A stretch of DNA of 64,000 nucleotides from Cyanoderma ruficeps (taxonomy: Eukaryota > Chordata > Aves > Passeriformes > Timaliidae). The stretch spans positions 2,210,526 to 2,274,525 of the forward strand of contig VZDJ01000219.1 of the NCBI GenBank assembly GCA_008694505.1, in the 5' to 3' direction. The position numbers and the translations under genes are program-made. Of the stretch, positions 40,801 through 56,100 are shown one piece after another; the stretch's first letter is position 1; each line of letters begins with the position of its first letter. The notes below the pieces were generated by a model. That model saw nothing but the letters and a program-made list of their open reading frames with translations. It did no database searches and was not told the DNA's origin.

Positions 40801-41845
40801 AAGCTTTCTTATTATTCTTGAAACTATTTTTCAATGTATAAAGCTGGAGAGGGGGAAAAGCCATTTACTGCCTGTAAGCAGGATCTAATACAAGCAGTAT
40901 AAGTTAAAAATGCACCCTTGTCTTTGTTTTATTCTTTCACTATTTTATTAACATATAAATATCATTGGGAGAAGCTGCTGCCATGCCCAGGCAGAGGATG
41001 TAAAAAAAAAATTGTGCTTCTAAACAAGGCAGTAATTCACTAGCTGTTAAAAATGCTTTGTTTTTTTTCTATTAAACAAACACATAAATTATCTCTGAGT
41101 CCGTCTCTGTGTTTGCAAAGAAACATTTCTTCCCATTTCAAGCTTAGGTCTGTCTCAACATTGCCATATCTTCAGAACTACTCAAATGGTGAGGTGTCAA
41201 TTGATATCCCAATCCTACCCAACCACAGCCATTCAAGCCCAAAGTCATTAATTACACTGAAATTCAGAGTGCTGATGTAGACAGAAGGGGTCTCAGGTTT
41301 GGGTTCACCCCACACAATACTCAAACCTGTTATTTCCTTATGTGGACCCTGCACTTTGAAGGTTCTTCCCTCGACCCTCAGGACTGCCAAAATTTCCATG
41401 TCAATGGGAATGTAAAATTTCCAGCATTCCTCCATGCCAGGTTCTCCCCATTGGGAGCTTTTCCTCATCTTGGGAGTTCTGATTCAAAACAGCCAATTTT
41501 TAGCATTGATTCTGCTGAAGCAAGACCCAGTTTGTTTACTCCTATCATTACACATATGATCCAATTCCTCTTCTAGAATGTAAACTGAGACATTCTGAGG
41601 CAAAAGTTCCATGTGCAGCCAAATCTACAGAGGAAACCTACACCCAGCTAGGTGTTTCCACTATCAATCTGTTATTGACTAACATGGCTGGGAATGGGAA
41701 AGGGACTGTGATTTATAGTGGGGTATTTTCCTGAACTATGAGTTTCTATTTTCTCCTATCTTGTGATCTGAAGAAAATCGGTTTTTACAGAATTTATTTG
41801 TGATTGCAGGGCCAGTCTACACAGTCCCACTCTATAAACTCCCAC
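37801..41845. other. Non-coding DNA with one GC-rich patch
   Basis: AT-rich unique DNA with an A-run at about 37870-37883. From about 38.75 to 39.03 kb a GC-rich patch carries overlapping frames of 84 to 124 codons on both strands, without domain features. Another minus-strand frame at 41178-41468 (96 codons) is likewise unrecognised. Confidence 0.5.
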
Positions 41846-41890
41846 TACATACATACATATATTTTTATGTGTGTGTGTGTGTGTACACAC
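41846..41890. repeat. TACA and TG microsatellite
   Basis: A short (TACA)n run is followed by an AT stretch and about eight TG dinucleotides at 41869-41884, then ACACAC. TG and AC runs on either side of GTAC could form a small hairpin. It is a likely length-variable marker. Confidence 0.85.
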
Positions 41891-43371
41891 ACTGTCTTAC
41901 ACCAGAGGAAAACTTATATCCCAGACAATAATGTGAATTGCCTGCTGGATTGATCACATGTTCAGGAACCACTACAGAGCTGCTCATACAACATCTTCCA
42001 CCAGTCTGGTAGGGGGACCCCACTGCCCAACCTGTGTGAAAACTGAGCTGAGTTTCTCCTGCTCACTCCGAGGAAGAGTTCTGCATTCAACTCCTCCTGC
42101 ACAACCCCACAGGGAGCAGGAGACGCCATCACTGCAGGCGTCCTGCAGCTCAGCTGCTGGAGCACGTGCTGCCACACATTCCCACCATACCCCAAAGTGC
42201 CTCTGCCACTCACTGCACTCCCAGTTCCTGCATTTCCAGGAGCCACCAAAGGTCACCAACACATTCACCACCAACTCTCGCTGTTTGGAAACAAATATTG
42301 GCTAAAGGGTTCTTTGCTCCATCAGAATGATTTGCAGCAAGTCACCAGTTTACAAACACAGAAATAAAAAGGCCTGACAGAGTGCTGTGGCAAACAAGAA
42401 AATCCTCACAGATGGAGCATCTATTCTCTCATTTTCTCTCCAGGAGCATTCTCTGCCACTTAGATTCTTCCCACATTTAGTCATACGGTAAAAATATCTT
42501 TTGGTGTCTTTCCTCAAAACACCTTTTAGCTGAGCATGAAAAAGAACTGAAACAAAAGTGTAAAAATTGCTAAAAAAATAAATGTGCAGGACTACTGTAT
42601 TTTTTTTTAAATATATATTTTGCCTGTTTTGTCTATACTAGTTTTTAGTCTCTTTTTCCAGAGGGCCAGATAGGCCTTAACCTGTGCACTGCTCAGGGCC
42701 TTCTTCCTGCAGGTCCACAGCTTATGCTGTCAAAGACAAATGTAATGTCAACAGGAAACTGAGTTATCACATTAGCAGTTTTCTGAATCACTATCACCTT
42801 AAGACAAAGGGACAAACAGGGATGTTAGAAAAATAAGCAAGCTTCAAAGGGGAAAAATCTATCAAGGCAACTGTACTTGTTATAAAAAATGTATTTTTGA
42901 TTCTATTTTTGACTAGAATGCTAAATATTAATTCTCAGGACAGTTGTTTCTTGGCTTTTTTTTGCAATTATGTACAAGTATATTGTTTAGTATGGTAGCT
43001 GTGCTCAAACCTCATTTATAGAATGGACATCATTAGAGCCAGCAGAGCTCAGGAAGGTTATTAGAGCCTCATCTGAACTACGAAAATGTCAAGTCAAGTG
43101 GGAATAGTGAACGGTGATATGAAACTTATTCCAGTTATCTCATGTTAACAAGAAGAAACAACGCTGAGTTTTCAANAAAAAAAAAAAAAAAAAAAAGGGA
43201 AACAGCAAGACAAGATGCACTTGTGACCACAGCCATTGAGATACGAAATTTTATATATTCCTCACTTTTAACATCATTAAAACATGTCCCTCCTGCCACT
43301 GGTTGATTATTGCTTCTACCTCCAGTCACCAGTCAGCTTTATCATGCTGGAGGCTGCTGGTTAGAGTATTG
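41891..43371. other. Non-coding DNA with an A-run and one ambiguous base
   Basis: A GC-richer patch at 42.0-42.26 kb has overlapping open frames of up to 115 codons but no domain. At 43176 a single N precedes a run of 20 A (43177-43196). The A-run does not adjoin a recognised retrotransposon end. Confidence 0.5.
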
Positions 43372-44147
43372 ACAAGGAACAGCTTTGTGATGTTTGATAA
43401 GTCCAAGTGCCAAGTCTTGCATTTTGGCCACAATAATCCCCTGCAGTGCTACAGGCTGGGGACAGTGTGGCTGGACAGTGCCCAGGCAGGAAGGGATCTG
43501 GGGGTGCTGGTGACAGCAGCTGGACATGAGCCAGGGTGTGCCCAGGTGGCCAAGAGGGCCAATGGCTCCTGGCCTGGATCAGGAATGGTGTGGCCAGCAG
43601 GAGCAGGGAGGTCATTCCTCCCCTGTACTCGGCACTGGTCAGGCCACACCTCAAGTGCTGTGTCCAGCTCTGGGCCCTCAGTTTAGGAAGGACATTGAGA
43701 CACTTGAGCACGTCCAGAGGAGATAACAAGGCTGGTGGGGCTTGGAACACAAACCCTGTGAGGAACGACTGAGGGAGCTGGGGTTGTTTATCCTGGAGAA
43801 AAGGAGACTCAGGGGTGACCTTATCACTCTCTACAACCCCCTGAAAGGTGGCTGTGCCCAGATGAGGGTTGGTCTCTTTCTCCAGGCAGGAACTGACAGA
43901 AGGAGAGGACACAGTCTCAGGCTGCACCAAGGGAAATATAGGTTGGATATTAGGAAAAGGTTTTTTACAGAAAGGGAGATAAAGTCCTGGAATGGTCTGC
44001 CTGGGGAGGTGGTGGAGTCACCATCTCTGGATGTGATTAAATAAAGACTGGATGTGGCACTCGGTGCCATGGTTTAGTTGAGGTGTTGGGGCTGGGTTGG
44101 ACTTGATGATCTTGGAGGTCTCTTCCAACCTTGTGATTCTGTGATAC
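43372..44147 (+). mobile_element. CR1-type LINE, 5'-truncated copy
   Basis: This plus-strand segment carries the C-terminal part of the CR1 reverse-transcriptase protein and the entire short 3' untranslated region. It ends with GGACTTGATGATCTTGGAGG, TTCCAACC and the terminal GTGATTCTGTGATA repeat motif, the hallmark 3' end of avian CR1, with no poly(A) tail. It is opposite in orientation to the copy at 13.5 kb. Truncation at the 5' end is normal for CR1. The left boundary is set where protein similarity begins and may lie up to about 40 bp further left. Confidence 0.93.
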
Positions 44148-47100
44148 AGAAGGGGGTGAAAAACAGCAAAAAAGTGTCTGTGGAAAAAGTGTCTTAGAAC
44201 AGCTCTCCTCCCACTAGTAAAACTCATGTGTCAAATCACTTTTTTCCTAAGCTTTTCTTTTTTTTTTCCCCGCTCAATTTATTTGATGAAGTCAGAGAAG
44301 TCTAACAGGATTTTAGAAAAAAAACAAGTACACAATAACTCAATAAATTAAAAAAAAAATTAAATTCCCTATTTTTCCTTGACACACCTGTACTATTTCA
44401 GGGAGAAGATGTCTTAGAGCTGTCAAATAAATGTGTGACTAAAGATGCTTTTTTTTTCCATCAATTTTGGAATAAAATGTTGTAAACCAACTTAAAGTAA
44501 TTTTGGGGTTTTTTTGTGTGGGCTTTTTTTTCTTTTTTTAAGATATATCCTTCCTGGTTTTTTTGATGTAGCTTTTACACATGTACACAAACTCAGAGGT
44601 GTTACATGTAAAATACTTACTGCAAAACCCCAGGCAGATCCTTCTGAACAAGGCCTGCCTTCCAAAAGAGCTCACCTGCACAGCACACATGGGGTGTGCT
44701 GAGGTTAATGTGCACAAAAAAGAGTTTTCTCAAGCCCAGTAGAAAGTGTTGGCTATGATCTTTTTTCTTCTTTAGTGTACCTCGAAGTGTTATTTTTCTT
44801 TCACATTCTGTTCTACAAAAGATCTTTAGCACCTATTTTGGCAGAAAGCTTAAAATACCAGGGCAATCAGAAAAGAAGTGCAACAGTGACTTCACAGAAA
44901 ATTGAAGCTGAGCAACAGAGAGGAAAAAGGATCTTCAGTGATCTGTGTAGGGCATCTGTTGTTTCCCTCAGACCTGTTTGCTATATTGCTATAAATTAAC
45001 ACCTAAATTTTAGACAGTTTTTTTTCTTTTGTGTGTTTGGTTGGTTGTTTGTTTTTTGGTTTTGTTTGTTTCTTTTGTTTTTTAAAAGGACTTGTTAATT
45101 TTTTTCAGGACTATGGTTACCTACAATCCCCTTAGTTATTGTCTAGATTAACCAAAATCAGAGCAAACAAAACCTGAATTAGAAGACCTGATACTTGGGG
45201 AAAAAAACAAACAAACAAACAAAAACAACAACCCCCCCCCCAAAAATATCAAGCATTATTAAAAAATAGTAATGAACAACTCACACTGCAGTCCTCCTAT
45301 ACATTTCAGAGTAAAAATGCTATGATAAAACAACATTACAACAACCAGAGACGACATCTTCAGAAATAAGAGGAAAGAAACAGTACATTATTTCAAAAGT
45401 TTCACTCCTTTATTTTCCTTATTTCTGCTGATTGAAGACGGTGTGACATTGATTTGTTCTGGGGAAGGACTCCAGCATCTCTGTCCTTCAAGGGACTGAG
45501 AAAAAACCTGACTCTGCAGAGCAAATTTCCAACCATAAACCTGCGCATACTCAAACATGTCTTGTAGATAAGTCCGTTTACTGAACTTAAATTTGCAAAT
45601 AAAAGTTTCTGGAGGCCTGATATGGCCATCAAAACACTGTAGCATAAACCATCAATACTGAGACTTTAAACTCAGGCCTAAATACAGCGAGCCCAGGGCC
45701 AGCACAGCAGTTCAGAACAAATGGAATCAAAGCAGAAAGGGGACAGGCAGCACATGAGAGGGAGAGGGCAGGGGAAAAGCCAGAGTGAATGAAGAAGGAA
45801 TAGAACTTGTGCTCCAGCTCTCCCAAAGCCATGGCTGCAACAGTTCACAAGGTTTGAAATTTGAAAGGCCATGTTGCCCTATTAAGAAATGTTATCTTGA
45901 TCTATAATTACATCTGGACCATATAAAATAAGCAATTAATTTTTATCAATACAGATTAGTACAATTTCTGTATTTAAGATCCAAGGAACTGATCTCTCTG
46001 TTTGCAATCTTTGCTCATTTCATTTTGTGAGACTGTCTGTTACTGGCTTATTAAAGTCTCATTATATCATCAAGCCCAAATGTCAATCCTGGTCCCTGTC
46101 CAGGCTCTTCTCTCTGGCTTTAGTCCTTTCCCACAGAAGTACTTTCCAACAGCAATGAGTCTCACACTTGCTGACCAAGCCAAGGTTTACAACACTCCAG
46201 GCCTTCATTCCTTTAGCTAAAATGATGTAGTTACTCAAGAGTCAGTACATGCAGTGTTGTGGAGCAAGAAAGATCTTTATACCCTCTGTCTGTCTAGGAA
46301 ATGATATCCATGCAGACATTTGCCATGGGGACAGCTGCCAGCAGAGGTGCCCAGCTCACCCAGCCACCGCTGCCCCTGTGCCAGAACCTGCACATTTCCC
46401 AGCAGGCTGTCACACGTTTATGGGATGTGGGCTCAAGTCTCCAGCTTTGCTGCCATCTAGATGATGGAAGCAATTATTTGCTTTCTAACCCAGCCTAAGG
46501 TTGTCTTATTTCATATTATTTTGCATTTTCAAGAAAATTCACCTCAGCAACTATGACCATAAACCAACTCAGATGAGCTCACTCCTCCAACACAAAGCAT
46601 TTTGGTTTTGTTCTGAGGGGATAACAGCATGAAATGGGAATTAAAATAAATGAATAAAATAAGTGAAAATTGTCCTTTAGAACTTCAGAAATTATTGCAA
46701 TAATGGCTTCATCCTGCAATTAGGAGGAACATGGAAGAGATCTCCAAGTAAATAATGAGATACATCACTATAAGCCCAAGCAGCATTTAATTGTTATCCC
46801 AAAATACACTGAATTGGGAATTTTAAAACTATTTTCCATATTAGAACAGGGTGACCTAATCTACCAGGATCAGCTTCCAGGATTCTGTTGGATGTATTGT
46901 CAGTATATTTCAAGTTCAGAAATTTGATTTTAAAAAGCAACAGATTTTTCAAAGATTGTTCTCACACTGGCTAAATATGATACCCATCTGTGAACTAAAA
47001 TAAATACATTTAGGAAATGATCATAGGAAACTATCAAAATGTTCCTTAAAATCAAACATATGGTAAGTGTTCACTATGTCAGGCTCGAGCTGGCCCTCTC

Positions 47101-50100
47101 CAAAGCTGACCAATCTCATGGTTTGGGCTCTGATTTCTAATTTTTTTTATTCATAATGTTAATTTGTTGAAAAGGTTTAACAAGATCAACATGAACATGT
47201 GTAAGACCTGAAAGAACAGTTCAAATGCAGATCAGAAAAGTATGATTTTCTTTTTATTTTTATTTTAGAAAAATAAGCACCATATTGATAATAGGTTGCC
47301 TATTGCAAGGAGAAAAATAATGTTTTAATGGTTTTTTGGAAGAACAGCCAAACTAAAGGAACAGGCCCAGCTACTCAGCTTATTCACCAATATTTTAGTG
47401 TGTTATTATATGAACCAATTACAGTCAACAGCACCAGCATAAAGTGTCTTTCCTCTAAAAAGACATGCACCTACCTGGGAAAGGACATTTTGCTTAGGGA
47501 CAAGGAGCTTTAATAATTCTAAATATTACAAAGTAGAAGGGTTTTAGAAATGAAAGCCTTTTCATTCAGGGTTTTCAATAAAAGAGGAAAAATATTATTA
47601 ATACACCATTTCAGCAGGTCAACAGAAGAGACAAGGAACAGAACAGGAAAGCAAGAAAAAATAGACTAAAAGGATGAAAATTGAAAAACGCAATTTTCAA
47701 AGTTAGAAGCTTTCTCAAACTTGGGCCAGAAACTCCAACCATCCCTTTCTTGCTTTATATATCTGATTATTAAATTTACTTCCATTTCAGTATGTGTTTT
47801 CAGAACTCAAACCTGTACTGTTTGGGGACACCTGTTTCTCTTTGAAACTCTGCTGGGAGACAGATTCTAGGGGACAATTGATTTATTCCAGTTGTCAGGC
47901 TTGGAACAAGAGATCCAAACATGGGTTTTTCAGATTTCTCTATTAGTTTTTGCTGGTTTTATAAAATACAGAACAACTTCCTTAATACTTCCAGCACACA
48001 GGATGGTGCAGGGCAGCAGAGCTCAGGCAGGCTGGGGAAGTCTTGCCCCTGAGCACAGATCTGCAGCTGGAGAGGAGCTCTGGCTCAGCACAGGGACTGC
48101 TCTGGACACCTCAAAGGCTAAAACTCCCCTCCACTGCTCTACTCAAATCGAGGGGTTTGTGTTCCTAAACCTTCCAGCTCACCTCGGAAAGTTTTTTTTT
48201 AAAAAAAAAACACCAAAAAACCCATCAGGTTAAAGCTGATCCAGTCCATTATTTTTAGGCTGCTGCCTTTGGAGGCAGCAGATGACAATGGAATGGAAAA
48301 TTTCTTTCCTTCTGCAGCTCTGCAGGTGCACTTGCATCATGAAGGAGCTTCTGAATAAAGCAAACTGTACATATTACTACTGCCTTCAAAACAGCTTATG
48401 AACTTTTCAGTCCATCGTGATCACAGTTCCCTGTATTAGAAGGGAGCCTATGCCCTTAAATCTTAACTCTGTGAACTCTTCCCTTTAAAGTGCCCGACAT
48501 GAGAACTTTTTCAGGAACAGGAAAGTCTGAGCTCTAATGAGATCCTCTCTGACAATTGCAGAATAAAACCTTCTATTATATATACTACAGAGATTGGAAA
48601 CACATTTGCTATACCTCTCATTTTTCTTTACGATCCTCTCAGTCCCTTAACTAGAGTACAATGTCCCTGACTTGAATTTATATCACGCTTTTGAGGATGC
48701 AATAAGCGGCAGATTGCAGAACCTGATCGCTTAAGGAAAGATAACTTCAGGGAGAGGCAGGCTGCTGTGAACTGAACTACACAAAGCAAGAGATTAATGC
48801 CTGCAATAATAAATACATACATATGGACAAAGCCACGCTCCTCCATATTGTCTTTGAAAATCAACCAAATGAATGACCAAGCAGCAAACCAAAAAATAAG
48901 ATAAAACAAAAATAATTCTGCACTATGCAGAGTAAAGCAGATTTTCTGCTGTGTAGCAAATGACAGAAGGTTCCACTTACTCCAGAAGGAAGTATCCAGG
49001 TATCTGAGCCTCAGTGGGCAGGAGAGGGAGGAAAAGAGACAACGCACAACAACCTGGCACGATTCCTGGTAACTTGACTGTATAACCTCTGCTATCCTGC
49101 ACAACAAATCTAAGTGTGAGATACAGGGAATAAAACATGGGGCCTAAACTTTGAAGGCCATCTGAAGAGATCAGCATGATGGGATTCACCACTCAAGAGT
49201 CATCTAAAGCTCCCATAAAGCCAGGAGGGAAGGAAGATTTCCATTCCCAAATGAACGGGATATCAGCTGCTGTTATTTCAGAACCAAGGAAATAGCTTTA
49301 TTGATTTCAATTTTAAAGTTTAGAAACTGTGGCCTTCATAAACACACACATGCAGCTGAACAGAAGAACTATATCAAGATCATAAGGCAGAGTGCAAGCT
49401 TCAAAGAATTCTCTTCATACAGGCTGTCAATTGTGGCCAGAAATAAAGGCCAAACTTTGAAAACAAGACAGTGCCAATGTTATGGAGGGTTTGTTTGGTT
49501 GCTCGGGTTTGTTTATTTTGTTGTTTTATGTTTTTTTCCCTTCAAGAGGACTTGCTGCTGAAAGATTCTCTGTGTGTGTGCCATCCTACCACTCCCTCTC
49601 TTCCTGACAGTATCATGTCTATCTCTCTCTAAATCAAACTATCTGCCCAAGCAACATGGAACCTCAATAAAACTCAATTTCAGCTGAAAACAGAGCACAG
49701 GTAACTTTATTGGCACATTATCAGATGTCTCCCCATCTCTATTTGGATAGTGCCATCAATGTTTGAGCTGAAGGTGAAGCACTCTTACCTGGTGCAAGAG
49801 GTGACCTGAAGAGGTATTACACTCTCACAGAGAGCTCCTGTGAGAGGAACCAGCACTTCAGCCCCCTTGGCAGACGTGTTTGAGGCCCTTTAACTGATAC
49901 CTTAAGTTTCAGCTTTTAGGTTTTTCAGATCCTGTACTGCACTAGTGTATAACTCTGAATTCCACATGAGTGTCAGTCACTCTCTTTGGTTTGGTCAGAC
50001 AGAACAATCCTGCCAGGCCTGAGAACCAAGGGCACCATCACAACCTGAGGCCCCGAGGAGTAAAAACAGAAGTAAATTGGGGGGAGAAGCAAACTGGGGG

Positions 50101-53100
50101 TATGTGACTTCATTCCCTGAAGCTGGAATTGGACAATTGACCTCTGATATGCAAACAGACCAAACTTATCTCTGTCTGAGGAACTGGAGACCATTGTCCA
50201 TCTTGGATGTAGCCTCTGCCAGGCTTTTGACTGCCCAAAGTGTATCTGTGAAAGGCCTTTAATAAATACACACTTGATTCCTTCTACTCTCTGTTCTAGG
50301 GAGCCATTCTTGGCACCATAACCATAGCCAACACCAGCAGAGTGCAGAGGCACAGCACAGGCCACTGAAGGGCCCTGACCAAATTTACACGCCAATGTCT
50401 TACAGCCCAACGTGTTCTTGTGGAGAGCAGATACCACTGCTGGTGCTGCCACCCTACAACTCAGACAAGGGGCAAAAAGAAATAAAAAGGTTTAAAAATA
50501 TCCTTGATGCCACAAGAGTCACAAAAGAAGGAACAGCACTGAAGTCCTCCTCTTCTTCTTTGGTCATTATCATCTCTTGAAAGAGCAGTGAGACAATACT
50601 GCCTTCCATCCTGCTGCACACAGCACCTCCAAAAGTTTCCTTCAGAAGAAAGAATACTGGTTTCATCACGATATTCTGCTTTGCCATATTGGAAATATAT
50701 CTCAGAACAACTGAGTCTTCAGTGTGTCCACAGCACTGCATGCTCTACATGAGGATTTCTAGGATGGCAAGAGAATTCACTATTAGATTTTTAAATTTTA
50801 GTTTGGTGGGGTCTTTTAGTATAACGTGTCCTTCTAAACTCATTGTTTATTTCATCATATTCCACCTAGGAGCTGATTACAAAAGCAGTGTCACCAAGAA
50901 GTAGATTTTCTTAAAATGTTCCTTTAGATGATCACACTAATTTTGGTTGGGTTTTTTTAGTTCTTTTTTAATAATTATTCTACCTCACCTTTTTTTTTTT
51001 TTTCTTTTTTTTTTGGTAGGAAATCCATTTGATGAAAACACTTCATGTGTCATACCATATCTCCTAAAACTAAATTTTAATGACTGTATTAAATGGTGGC
51101 TACAGGCCAACAGGAAAACGGCTGGCATGGCAGTTTAATTGACAGAGCATCTGAAGTGTCCTTGAAAATTATTTAAAAGTTTATTACAGTCCTGGAGGTC
51201 AAGAATGAAAGGCTTCAAACAGCAGTTCCATGGAGGTCCTTCTCTGACCCAGATGCTGGAGCTTTGATGTTCCTATTAATTCAAAAATTTAACTTAACAC
51301 ACAGACACCTTCAAAAACTCTCCTCTTTTGAAAATTCGCAATCATTCATACACCGCAGAGCTCAACAGTGTTTGAGTCTCTGACTGGAACATAAATCTGT
51401 GATGAAGCATAATTACTTTAAACCAAATAACCTACACGATGCCACGAGCAATGGGAGAACACATTTAAAAGTCACTAATTTATTATGCAAGCTGTAAAGA
51501 AGTGAAATATGTTGAAAACAAGTATAAAGTGACACAAGTATTTTATGTATTTATGAAATACCTCACAATAAACTTACGGCATTCATAACTTCTTTTTGTC
51601 ATTAATATTGTCACTGAAATGAACTTTGCATGATAATATCTGCTAAATAATTAGTTATTACTGTACTTACCAATAAAGTTTGCAAAATTTACATCCCTCA
51701 TGAGGAAGGGAGAATGTTTTCTCTGCCTCCAGTGGACAGCTTAGAATACACTTGATATATTAGAATTAGATTAGCATACAGATTTTGCATAGAAAATAAA
51801 AAATGTCTTCATACTGAATGGGAAACCTAAATTTTCATTCTGCCAGAGGACAGTGAATACCTTAATGACCATGTCACATATACAAAATTATCAGCATGGC
51901 AGGCTGACAAAAAAGAGGTTAACTGACAGATACAATAGCTTCACCTTAACCCTGATGTCAGGAAACTTGTCTTTATTGATATTCAAAGCTGGAACAGAAC
52001 AGTTAAGTGACTCACAGAAAGCTGAATAGGCAGGCATTTAAAATATCATGTGTGTAAGAATAAATTCGTAGCTCACTTTACCTTAGAAAAAAATGAGGTA
52101 TTTTCTGCTTTGTTTTTATTTCAGAGCTTATTATTTTGTTAATTATCTTCTCTACATGGTTTCAGACGATTCTATAATATCCACATATGGTCTAAGAGAA
52201 ACTGAATTTTTTTTCCTCTGAGTTTTCTGCATTTATTCAACAGAACTATCCAAAACTTTAAGAAAATTTGAGCTGAGAATAACTGATCAGCCTAACTGAT
52301 CCCAGCGCTATGCATGAATATAATCTCTAATTCAATCCAACAAGAAGCACAGTTTAAATGTGTTGATGACAGTTGGTCAGAAAATGTACATGGTGAGAAA
52401 CAAATCTGCATGCTTCGCTTGCTTGATTTTCAAGAATGCAGAGCATTTAACTCATGTTTAAATTATGACAAAATAGGATAAATGTTTCGAGGGAAATGAA
52501 GGAAAACAGACACAAACTGTGGTTTGAATTCATTTCTCCTGTTCCACACACATATCAGGTATTTTTAAAAGGATGTATGAACTGTCAAAATAAGACTCAT
52601 CCTCTCATTACTTTCCCAAGAGATATTTTTTATATCCACCACAAAGCCCAGAAAGGTGCCTGATCACCATGACATATGAGAAGCATGGGGAACACCATTC
52701 CAGAGGATCGTGCTCTGCATCACAGCACATGCTCACACCCACAGAGTATCCATACTGGTTCTGTTATTAAATTTAACTAGTTTGTCCATATTTCCAGCAA
52801 AAATAGAATTTTAGAGTAATTTACTTTGAAAGAAATCAGCCTCTCGCTAATACCAGTGAAAAGAATGTGAATGGTGAATGGATATCCAGCCTTAGCCTGG
52901 AAACTGCTATTGGCTGTCAACTCCACATACTGAAATCACGATATGAATTAGTATCTTCCAGGCATGTTAGAAACCTTTCTTCACTTTCCTTTGAACAGAT
53001 TTATGAATCTGGTCTCCTCGGTGGAGGTGAATAATTTACAGTTCCCCACCCCTAACTTGATAATGCAAATGAGTCCAATTTGAACTTTTAGCTCTTTGAC

Positions 53101-56100
53101 ACTGGAGAATATATAATGTAGAATTAGACTGTAATATGAATGCAGTCTGGATCAACCTATTATTCATTTTGTGATCTTTGAAAGAAAACAAATGAAACCC
53201 AAAAAACTGTTAAGAAAATTGGTCATTCGAATGAATCATTACATTTCAGCAAATGTTAGCTTTTGTACTCCCCATCCAAGAGGAATCCCTACTTTTACCA
53301 GAGATGTTTCTCCAGAGTCATCTTTTTTTCTAAAAGAGTAGACTACAGTCATACCAAAACCAATTTGTCCCCTCAAACTTAAAATAAAATTTTTATTTTT
53401 AAACACAGAAAGAAAAGTCTTAAGCATTTCTTTGAAAAAAAAAATCAAAATTCTTGGCCACTTCTGTGCCCATTTTTGTAACTGCATTCACTTTATTACA
53501 ACAGCATTTAAAATGTTACAGAAAGGCAACGGTGCAGTAACAGCAAGTTTATCATAGCTAATACTCAGGTAGCCAGATTACTTGATATATTGACTAAAAT
53601 CACAAATTATGATGCTTTCATCCCTTGGTAATGACATGGAATGATTTCCGCTGGCAAGATCATGAAATCAGTCACAATATTCTCCACAATTCCTATCCCA
53701 GTAGAATTTGAATTCATGACAAAAGGAAAAAGGAGGGCAATGCACCAAGCTAGACAAAAAAGAAGACACCTGAACAGCCACTGAATATTCTATTTCAAGC
53801 ATCCATCCTTGACAAGCAAGCTGCAATTAAGATAAGATTTACTTCTATGCATAAAGCCCTTCAGCTGCATCTCTGAGGCTGCACACACTTTCCCCTGTTG
53901 TTAGAAGCATCAGTTCAAAACGTTCAGCACAACAACACATAAAACACTATCAGAAAGTACAAGTTTTTCCTCCTGTCACAGAGCTGGTCTGGTGCAAAGA
54001 CAGAAGATGCTCTGAGCAGCAGCACACAGCTAGAATTCCAGGCCAACTCCCAGGTCTAAGGCAGTCTAAGGCAGCCTGGACAAATCTCTTCCCAGATCTC
54101 TGTCGCCCTCTCCAGTCTGTAACACGAGGGCTCATCAAAAGGGATTGACGTGACACTCCAGCAAGGAAATTCATTCATCAGTTTGGAGGCTCTTTAACCA
54201 CCACAGCACAGGGCCTACTGCCACCCAGTTACAGGCATTCCTTTTTATGCAAATCCCAGTATTCCAGTGGAGCTACTTCCTCATCCAGAGCCCCATCTTC
54301 TTGTTTCTAATCCTAAAGAGAAACCGATGAATTTGTATTTTGTCTGCCCACAGAGCTTGCCTAGGTCATTGCAATGGAAGAAAACCCCACAGGATGAGTT
54401 CAAACATGGGCTTAAAAAACCCTAACTTGGAATATCCAACAGGTGGATGACAGGAACACAACATGGTACCAAGATATAAACCAAGAAAAAGGCATAAATT
54501 TGGAGAACATGGAAGACTCCAAACAGTTCCAGTGCTGTACATGACAACAGGGCAGAAAATAAGATTCTAAGCCATTATTTGTTCAACTTCTGTAACACAG
54601 GAGTGTGGCTTAAGGAACCTCATGAGGCAGAGATAAACATCAAGGGTACATAACCCTGGTACCACTGTCCAGCATCATACACAATTGATCCTTTACCTCT
54701 TGAAAAACTTTAATTTCTCTCTTGAAAAATATGATCAGGACTGGAATTCCCTTCCTTCTCCTCCTCCTCCTCATTATCTGAAGGCTGTGCCATTGGCCCA
54801 GTAACAGTAAGCATTTATTCTTGATACTTAACAGGCCAGGAAAGAGAACAATGAATTCCTTGAAGGGTTCACAGAAAACCAACCTAAGAACCACATAAAT
54901 GATTAGGGGGAGTGAACTGAAAACCATCACCTAGCAATAAAAGTCTGTGATGCCTGGCAAACTGTGACAGCAAATCGTGTCCTTTTGGTATGACGTGAAC
55001 AAACACCACATGTATGTCTAAAATGAGCACCAGAATTAAACCCCAGTCTTTTAAAGATGATAAAACCAAGAACCCAAAGAAGTAGATAATGAGATTTATA
55101 TTTTTAAATACACGTTTTATTCTTTGTCTCCTGCACAGCCACTACTCCTACTAAAGGGATTTTTTTTTTTTTGTTTTGTTATGGGGGCTTGGACTGGTTT
55201 TTGATTGTTCTTTTCCCCGTGGTTTCTACTTTAGAAACACTTTAGTCCATTGCTGCTGAAGTTAGGTAAGAGCAGGAGATAGTAATCAGATAAACATCTA
55301 GCACTCAGACTTTTAACTGCCTTAAAATGGTCAGAGATGCTGGATATTTTTACACAGACCCATTCTCTCTTGTATATTACAACTGAGAGACCATGAGAGA
55401 GAGCAACCATTTAGGTCATTACAGAAACATTTTCTTCTCACCTAACTGTCTCCAGAGCCTGAGTCCATTGATTTTCCCTGGGACTTATGTTCCTCAGTCA
55501 CTCCAGGGCTTTTGAAGACGTCATCATTAAGCAGTAATCTAATCTGTTTCTCATCAATTGCTACCAGCCCTGACTAGTGGAAGGCAGAACCAACCCACTT
55601 GCCAGCTTAAAACAAATACTTGAAACTAAACCACACGGCAAAATCTGGATTTGTTATAAATAGTATTGACTGAAGGCCACAAAAAGCACACTCTGGAGAG
55701 CTGATGGGTGCTGCTCAGTGAAGAGAAACAGATTAAAATAGAAAGATGGGTCCCCATTAGTCATCCAGCCTGTGAACAACACACAAAGCTCCATTTTGCC
55801 GTAGTTTTTTTTTTCTTTTAATAAACTACTATCTTCAAGTATGAAGGTGGTTCAGGACAATTAAACTGCCATCTCAGACAGGCTAGCCTGGCACAAAATT
55901 TTAGTCATGCAGCTAGATCTGATCTATTCTGATCTATTGCAGCGTGATGAACCATGTGTTGTATGACAGTGAGCAAAAATCTCCTTTACTATGCTGCTAA
56001 AAATACCAGGACCACACTAGAACTAAGCATTTAAGCCACAAAAAGTGCTAAAAAGAGGGAGAGAAAGCTAATTACATGTACATTTCTCTATTTATGTGTT